Source: Aquincola sp. | Lineage (GTDB): Bacteria > Pseudomonadota > Gammaproteobacteria > Burkholderiales > Burkholderiaceae_C | Direction of reading: 5' to 3' | Assembly (NCBI GenBank): GCA_029884035.1 | Contig: JAOUIM010000104.1 | Span: 1-10,152 of the forward strand | Length of the DNA: 10,152 bases | In this document: in pieces, positions 7,477 through 10,152 of the stretch | How positions within the stretch are numbered: position 1 is the first letter of the stretch | How the letters are laid out: each line of letters starts with the position of its first letter | Notes under the pieces: model-generated | The model's database searches: none | What the model saw: only the letters and a program-made list of their open reading frames with translations | What the model was told of the DNA's origin: nothing | Translations under genes and position numbers: made by a program

Positions 7477-8145
7477 ATGGGTGATCTCATGAGATGGATT
7501 CGGCCCGGGCTCGCGGCGGCGGGCCTTGCGCTTGCGCTGACGGCCGGGGCGCACGATGACAAGCCGGCCGGCGCCTCGACCCAGAAGCAGCCCGCCGCTG
7601 CGTCGCAAGGCCCTGCCGCGGCGCCGGGCACGCGCGACGCCCGCGCGTACTTCACGGACCTCGAACTCGTCACGCACGACGGTCGCAAGGTGCGCTTCTA
7701 CTCCGACATGCTCGAGGGACGCACCGTGCTCATCAATGTCATCTACACGACGTGCAAGGATGCCTGCCCACTGATCACGCAGAAGCTCAACGAGGTCCGC
7801 GCCCTGATCGGCGAGCAGTTCGGCCGCGACGTCTGGTTCGTCTCGCTGACCTCGGATCCCGAACGCGACTCGCCCGCGGCGCTGCGCAGCTTCGCGCAAA
7901 AGCAGAGTGCGGATCTCGCCGGCTGGACGTTCCTGACCGGCAATCCGAAGCATGTCGAACAGATCCTCAGGAAGCTCGGCCAGTACTCGCAGGATGCCGA
8001 GGACCATTCGACGCTGCTGATCGCCGGCAATGTGGCGGCCAAGCGCTGGGCCAAGATCCGGCCCGATGCGCCGCCGGTGGCGATCGCCGAGCGGCTGAAA
8101 CTGCTGTCCGCAGGCGATGGCAGCGCCAATCCGCTGGTCCGTTAG
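7477..8145 (+). CDS. SCO1/SenC-family copper chaperone (second, divergent copy)
   Basis: This is a 222-residue exported SCO-type thioredoxin-fold protein. Copper ligands expected for the family are C93 and C97 in TTCKDACP and H177 in EDHSTLLIAG; SDPERDSP at 126-133 matches the usual family segment. A signal peptide covers about 1-25 (core GLAAAGLALALTAGA), followed by an Ala/Pro/Gln-rich linker to about residue 50. The start at ATG 7477 has GGAG in front and places the signal peptide correctly at the N-terminus. It differs clearly from the first SCO of this cluster: CKDAC versus CTTVC, a longer linker and no His/Met-rich start. It is therefore not a recent tandem duplicate. The two may divide work, one transferring copper and the other acting as a thiol reductase, or they may serve different copper sites; this is inference. 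Confidence 0.92.
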   Translation: MGDLMRWIRPGLAAAGLALALTAGAHDDKPAGASTQKQPAAASQGPAAAPGTRDARAYFTDLELVTHDGRKVRFYSDMLEGRTVLINVIYTTCKDACPLITQKLNEVRALIGEQFGRDVWFVSLTSDPERDSPAALRSFAQKQSADLAGWTFLTGNPKHVEQILRKLGQYSQDAEDHSTLLIAGNVAAKRWAKIRPDAPPVAIAERLKLLSAGDGSANPLVR

Positions 8146-8170
8146 CGTCGCGCCGCGCGCGGCCGCGGCG

Positions 8171-9139
8171 ATGCGCGCGCCGCTGGTCGTGCTGCGATTG
8201 CTGCTCGTTGCGTGGCTCGCGGTCGCCTGCGCGGGCGCTGCCGCGCAGGCGACCGTGGCACGCGTCAACGGCGTGGCCATCACCCTCGAGCAGCTCGACC
8301 GGGAGTTCGACGCCATCCTGCGCTCGCGTGGCCTGAACATCGCCCGCATGCAGCGGCCGGACCAGGCGCGCGATCTCAGGCGCGAGGCGCTCGATGCGTT
8401 GATCCGCGACGAGTTGCTGTGGCAGAAGGCGCAGCGCGAAGGTGCGGTCGCAAGCGACCTCGAAGTCGACCGCGCGATCGCGAAGGCCGTTGAACAGGCG
8501 CGCAGCCGCGAGGCGTTCGACCGCAGCATCGCCCGCGCCGGCTTCGACGAGGACAGTTACCGCCGCTACGTGCGCCGCATGCTGTCGGCCGACCGGGCCG
8601 CGCAGGACCTGGTGCAGGCGAAGGTGCGCGTGACCGACGCCGAGATCGAGCAGTTCTATCGCGACAACGCGCCGCGCTTCGTCCGACCCGAGCAGTTGCG
8701 CGTGCGCGAGATCCTTCTGCGCGTGGCGGCGCCCGGCGGGCCGGCACAGCGCGAGCAGGCACGGCAGCGGCTGGCCGAGATCCGCGCCCGTGTGCTGGCA
8801 GGCGAGGATTTCGCCGAGCTCGCACGTCGCCATTCCGACCATCCGACGCGGCAGTGGGGCGGCGCCCACGACCCCGTGGTCCGCGGCCAGCTCGCCGCGC
8901 CGCTGGAGGAAGCGGCGGTCCGGATGCAGCCCGGCGAAACCTCGGAAGTGATCGAGACCGCGGCGGGCGTTCACCTGCTGCGGCTCGACGAGCGCCTGCC
9001 GGCCGCGACGATCGCGCTGGAACAGGCGCGCGACCCGATCCGCGAGCACCTGACCGAGCGCCACGGCCGCGAGGTGCTCGACGCCGAGGTCGCGACGCTG
9101 CGCCGCCTCGGCGCCGTGGACATCCTGGTGCCGATGTGA
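8171..9139 (+). CDS. Exported SurA/PpiC-type (parvulin) peptidyl-prolyl isomerase
   Basis: This is a 322-residue protein with a signal peptide (core LVVLRLLLVAWLAVACAGAA). C20 follows LAVA, an imperfect lipobox, so a lipoprotein is possible but not certain. Residues about 28-170 resemble the SurA N-terminal chaperone domain (VARVNGVAITLEQLDREF at its start). Residues about 177-275 resemble a parvulin domain: VREILLRV, GEDFAELARRHSD (211-223), a Gly-Gly at 230-231, and GVHLLRLDE (266-274). Such proteins fold exported clients, here presumably the giant oxidase. The first conserved parvulin His, usually in a HILV segment, is Glu here (E180), while H268 is kept, so isomerase activity may be reduced. 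An in-frame ATG at 8117 would add 18 residues before the signal peptide and overlap the SCO gene; I prefer 8171 for signal-peptide placement. Neither start has a strong ribosome site. It is the last gene of the apparent operon. Confidence 0.87.
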   Translation: MRAPLVVLRLLLVAWLAVACAGAAAQATVARVNGVAITLEQLDREFDAILRSRGLNIARMQRPDQARDLRREALDALIRDELLWQKAQREGAVASDLEVDRAIAKAVEQARSREAFDRSIARAGFDEDSYRRYVRRMLSADRAAQDLVQAKVRVTDAEIEQFYRDNAPRFVRPEQLRVREILLRVAAPGGPAQREQARQRLAEIRARVLAGEDFAELARRHSDHPTRQWGGAHDPVVRGQLAAPLEEAAVRMQPGETSEVIETAAGVHLLRLDERLPAATIALEQARDPIREHLTERHGREVLDAEVATLRRLGAVDILVPM

Positions 9140-9201
9140 CCGGCCACCGGCGGTGCAGCGGCGCGCCGATCGGCGCCGCCCTCGCACGGGGTGGAAAGAC
9201 A

Positions 9202-9227
9202 AAGGCCCCGCGCGACGGCGGGGCCTT
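9202..9227. terminator. Terminator hairpin between convergent genes
   Basis: The arms at 9202-9211 (aaggccccgc) and 9218-9227 pair perfectly over 10 bp around a six-base loop. The stem lies between the isomerase gene ending at 9139 and the opposing gene ending at 9266. On the minus strand the stem is followed by a T-rich stretch (complement of 9193-9203, reading TTTGTCTTT), giving a good intrinsic terminator for the minus-strand gene. On the plus strand the tail is only CCTTCT, so it is weaker there but probably serves both. Confidence 0.82.
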
Positions 9228-9265
9228 CTAGGCATGCGGCCTCGCGGCCGGTCACGCCCGATGGG

Positions 9266-9775
9266 TCAATACAACGGCGCGATGCACGCCTGGACAGCCG
9301 CCGCCGCCCCGCGAATGGCGGTGTAGCCCGGATCGATCAGCTGCGCCTTGCTGCCCAGGCTGTCGACCTTGGTCACCATGCTGGTGGCGGCGGTATAGGC
9401 TTCTGCGAACTTGCCCTGGACCAGCTTGGAGTCGATCGACGACAGGTAGCTGTACATGCTGCACTCGTCCTGCGTCATCTTCTCTGCCAGCGTGAGCGTC
9501 GTGGACAACGGCTTGCCCTTGACCACCGACACCACGACCTTCACCGAACAGGATTCCACCGTGCGCCGGCTCTTGAAGGAATCACCGTTGTCCGCGACCA
9601 CGGTCCACGCGTTGGGCGGGGGCGGCGGCGACGTGACATCGAGGGTGTTGATGCCGACCAAATCGCGGCATGGCGCCTTGGCATCGGCCGCTGCCTGCGC
9701 CGCGCCGATGGCCGCGACCAGCACTGCCGTGGCGCACAGGGGCGCGAAAAGTCTGCGTTTGCTGAACCGAGTCAT
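9266..9775 (-). CDS. Exported protein of unknown function with four cysteines
   Basis: I do not recognise this 169-residue protein. It has a clear signal peptide (basic RFSKRR followed by a core LCATAVLVAAIGAAQA, cleavage near residue 28-30). The mature part holds C36, C76, C105 and C164, an even number suggesting two disulfide bonds in the periplasm. It also has a five-proline run at 50-54 followed by an Asn-Ala-Trp. The second half (about 92-165) is Ser/Thr/Ala/Lys-rich and looks helical. The start was chosen at 9775 because AGGAGAG at 9790-9784 lies eight bases upstream and the signal peptide begins there; the open frame extends upstream to 9985 but that part reads as non-coding. It points toward the oxidase cluster, does not belong to its operon, and ends at a shared terminator. 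Confidence 0.82.
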   Translation of the reverse strand: MTRFSKRRLFAPLCATAVLVAAIGAAQAAADAKAPCRDLVGINTLDVTSPPPPPNAWTVVADNGDSFKSRRTVESCSVKVVVSVVKGKPLSTTLTLAEKMTQDECSMYSYLSSIDSKLVQGKFAEAYTAATSMVTKVDSLGSKAQLIDPGYTAIRGAAAAVQACIAPLY

Positions 9776-9996
9776 GTGTCCCTCTCTCCTGGGTATGCCG
9801 CGTCCTGTGTCCCAACATGGCGGCGGGTTGCGATGACGTCGACCGATGCGATCGCGCGGTAGAAAATGTGCTCGATGCACACCGTGCGCGTCCATCCTCG
9901 AAGCGAGGGGAATTCCCGGTTTGACTGCGGCGAATCGCCGCATGGGGTTGCGGGGTGTTGCCGCACCCGTCACTTCGAAAGGCACGCAACCGGATG
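9776..9996. other. Intergenic stretch with two palindromes
   Basis: These 221 bases lie between two minus-strand genes. I see no supported gene here: the frames on both strands read as Arg/Ser/Pro-rich noise. The stretch contains gggaattccc (9908-9917) and tgcggcga-a-tcgccgca (9926-9942), both perfect inverted repeats, 8 bases apart. The second could fold into a 7-bp stem, but no T run follows on the minus strand. The stretch must contain the promoter of the 169-residue gene unless that gene is read through from upstream; I could not find convincing -35/-10 boxes. Confidence 0.5.
9784..9790 (-). promoter_or_regulatory. Ribosome binding site of the 169-residue exported protein
   Basis: On the minus strand AGGAGAG (9790 down to 9784) lies eight bases before ATG 9775. 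It fixes the start and argues against the 70-residue longer reading from 9985. Confidence 0.7.
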
Positions 9997-10152
9997 TCAG
10001 CGGCCCGGCACGGCGGGCCGCTGCCTGCCTTGCGCTGCCGGCTGCTGCGCAGGCACGCGGTGCACGAAGCGCCAGTCGGCATAGCGCTCGGCGGTCTCGA
10101 AGCCGGGCTGCAAGGCGTCGAAGCCGGCGCGTTTGAGCGGCCGGCCTTCGGA
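9997..10152 (-). CDS. C-terminal end of an unidentified protein (truncated by the window edge)
   Basis: Reading the minus strand from the right edge, 51 codons are open to TGA at 9999-9997. Third positions are almost all G or C, as in the real genes here. The visible peptide contains GRPLKRAGFDALQPGFETAE followed by RYADWRFVHRVP, then a Gln/Pro/Ala/Arg-rich tail that looks like a disordered C-terminus. The family cannot be named from this fragment. The gene points the same way as the 169-residue protein gene and lies 221 bases upstream of it. Confidence 0.6.
   Translation of the reverse strand, partial: SEGRPLKRAGFDALQPGFETAERYADWRFVHRVPAQQPAAQGRQRPAVPGR

Noticed and set aside
5727..7688. 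653-codon open frame on the minus strand
   Set aside because: It is antisense to the cytochrome fusion gene and parts of both SCO genes and has no recognisable domain.
7967..9235. 422-codon open frame on the minus strand
   Set aside because: It is antisense to the isomerase gene and crosses the terminator stem. Its composition is typical of a shadow frame.
9191..9862. 223-codon open frame on the plus strand
   Set aside because: It is antisense to the 169-residue gene and begins in the terminator region. The opposite strand has the signal peptide, ribosome site and disulfide-type cysteines.
9776..9985. 70-residue N-terminal extension of the minus-strand exported protein
   Set aside because: It is Arg/Pro/His-rich without order, covers the ribosome site and would bury the signal peptide.
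9846..10136. 96-codon open frame on the plus strand near the right edge
   Set aside because: It reads as Arg/Ser/Ala-rich sequence. The opposite strand from 9997 onward has much better third-position bias.
1..10152. CRISPR arrays, tRNA or rRNA genes, insertion sequences
   Set aside because: I saw no regularly spaced repeats, no tRNA-like cloverleaf, no rRNA segments and no transposase or terminal inverted repeats.

Overview
The window is GC-rich DNA with strong G/C preference at third codon positions and tightly packed genes. It most likely comes from a high-GC proteobacterium, plausibly a betaproteobacterium of the Burkholderiales or Rhodocyclales type. The assignment is an inference from base composition and gene content; there is no rRNA or other phylogenetic marker here.

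Positions 1-9139 hold one plus-strand gene set devoted to a large secreted oxidase and its accessory factors. First comes the 3' part (at least 1,058 codons) of a very large multicopper-oxidase-like protein of the MofA/MnxG manganese-oxidase type, whose 5' end lies outside the window. After a 126-base gap with two strong hairpins come five closely spaced genes (gaps of 16-25 bases). They encode an exported YVTN-type beta-propeller protein, a SCO-type copper chaperone, an exported c-type cytochrome fused to a type-1 periplasmic binding protein, a second and divergent SCO protein, and an exported SurA/parvulin-like peptidyl-prolyl isomerase. All five begin with a signal peptide, so the whole set acts outside the cytoplasm. 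The likely logic is that the oxidase is exported, the isomerase helps it fold, the two SCO proteins deliver copper or keep copper-ligand thiols reduced, and the cytochrome fusion and propeller take part in electron transfer or substrate handling. From memory, the manganese-oxidation operon of Leptothrix discophora (mofABC) also combines a multicopper oxidase, a peptidyl-prolyl isomerase and a heme protein, which makes Mn(II) or another metal the leading substrate hypothesis. The present set is richer, with a propeller, two SCO proteins and a receptor-like cytochrome.

Positions 9140-9265 hold a hairpin terminator placed between convergent genes. A minus-strand gene (9266-9775) encodes a 169-residue exported protein of unknown function with four cysteines in its mature part. 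Positions 9776-9996 are non-coding on my reading and contain two perfect palindromes. From 9997 to the right edge is the C-terminal end of another minus-strand gene that I could not identify.

The most interesting points are the oxidase's lack of a canonical His-Cys-His copper motif anywhere in the visible part, the cytochrome-binding-protein fusion, and the apparent duplication of one domain on both sides of the beta-propeller.
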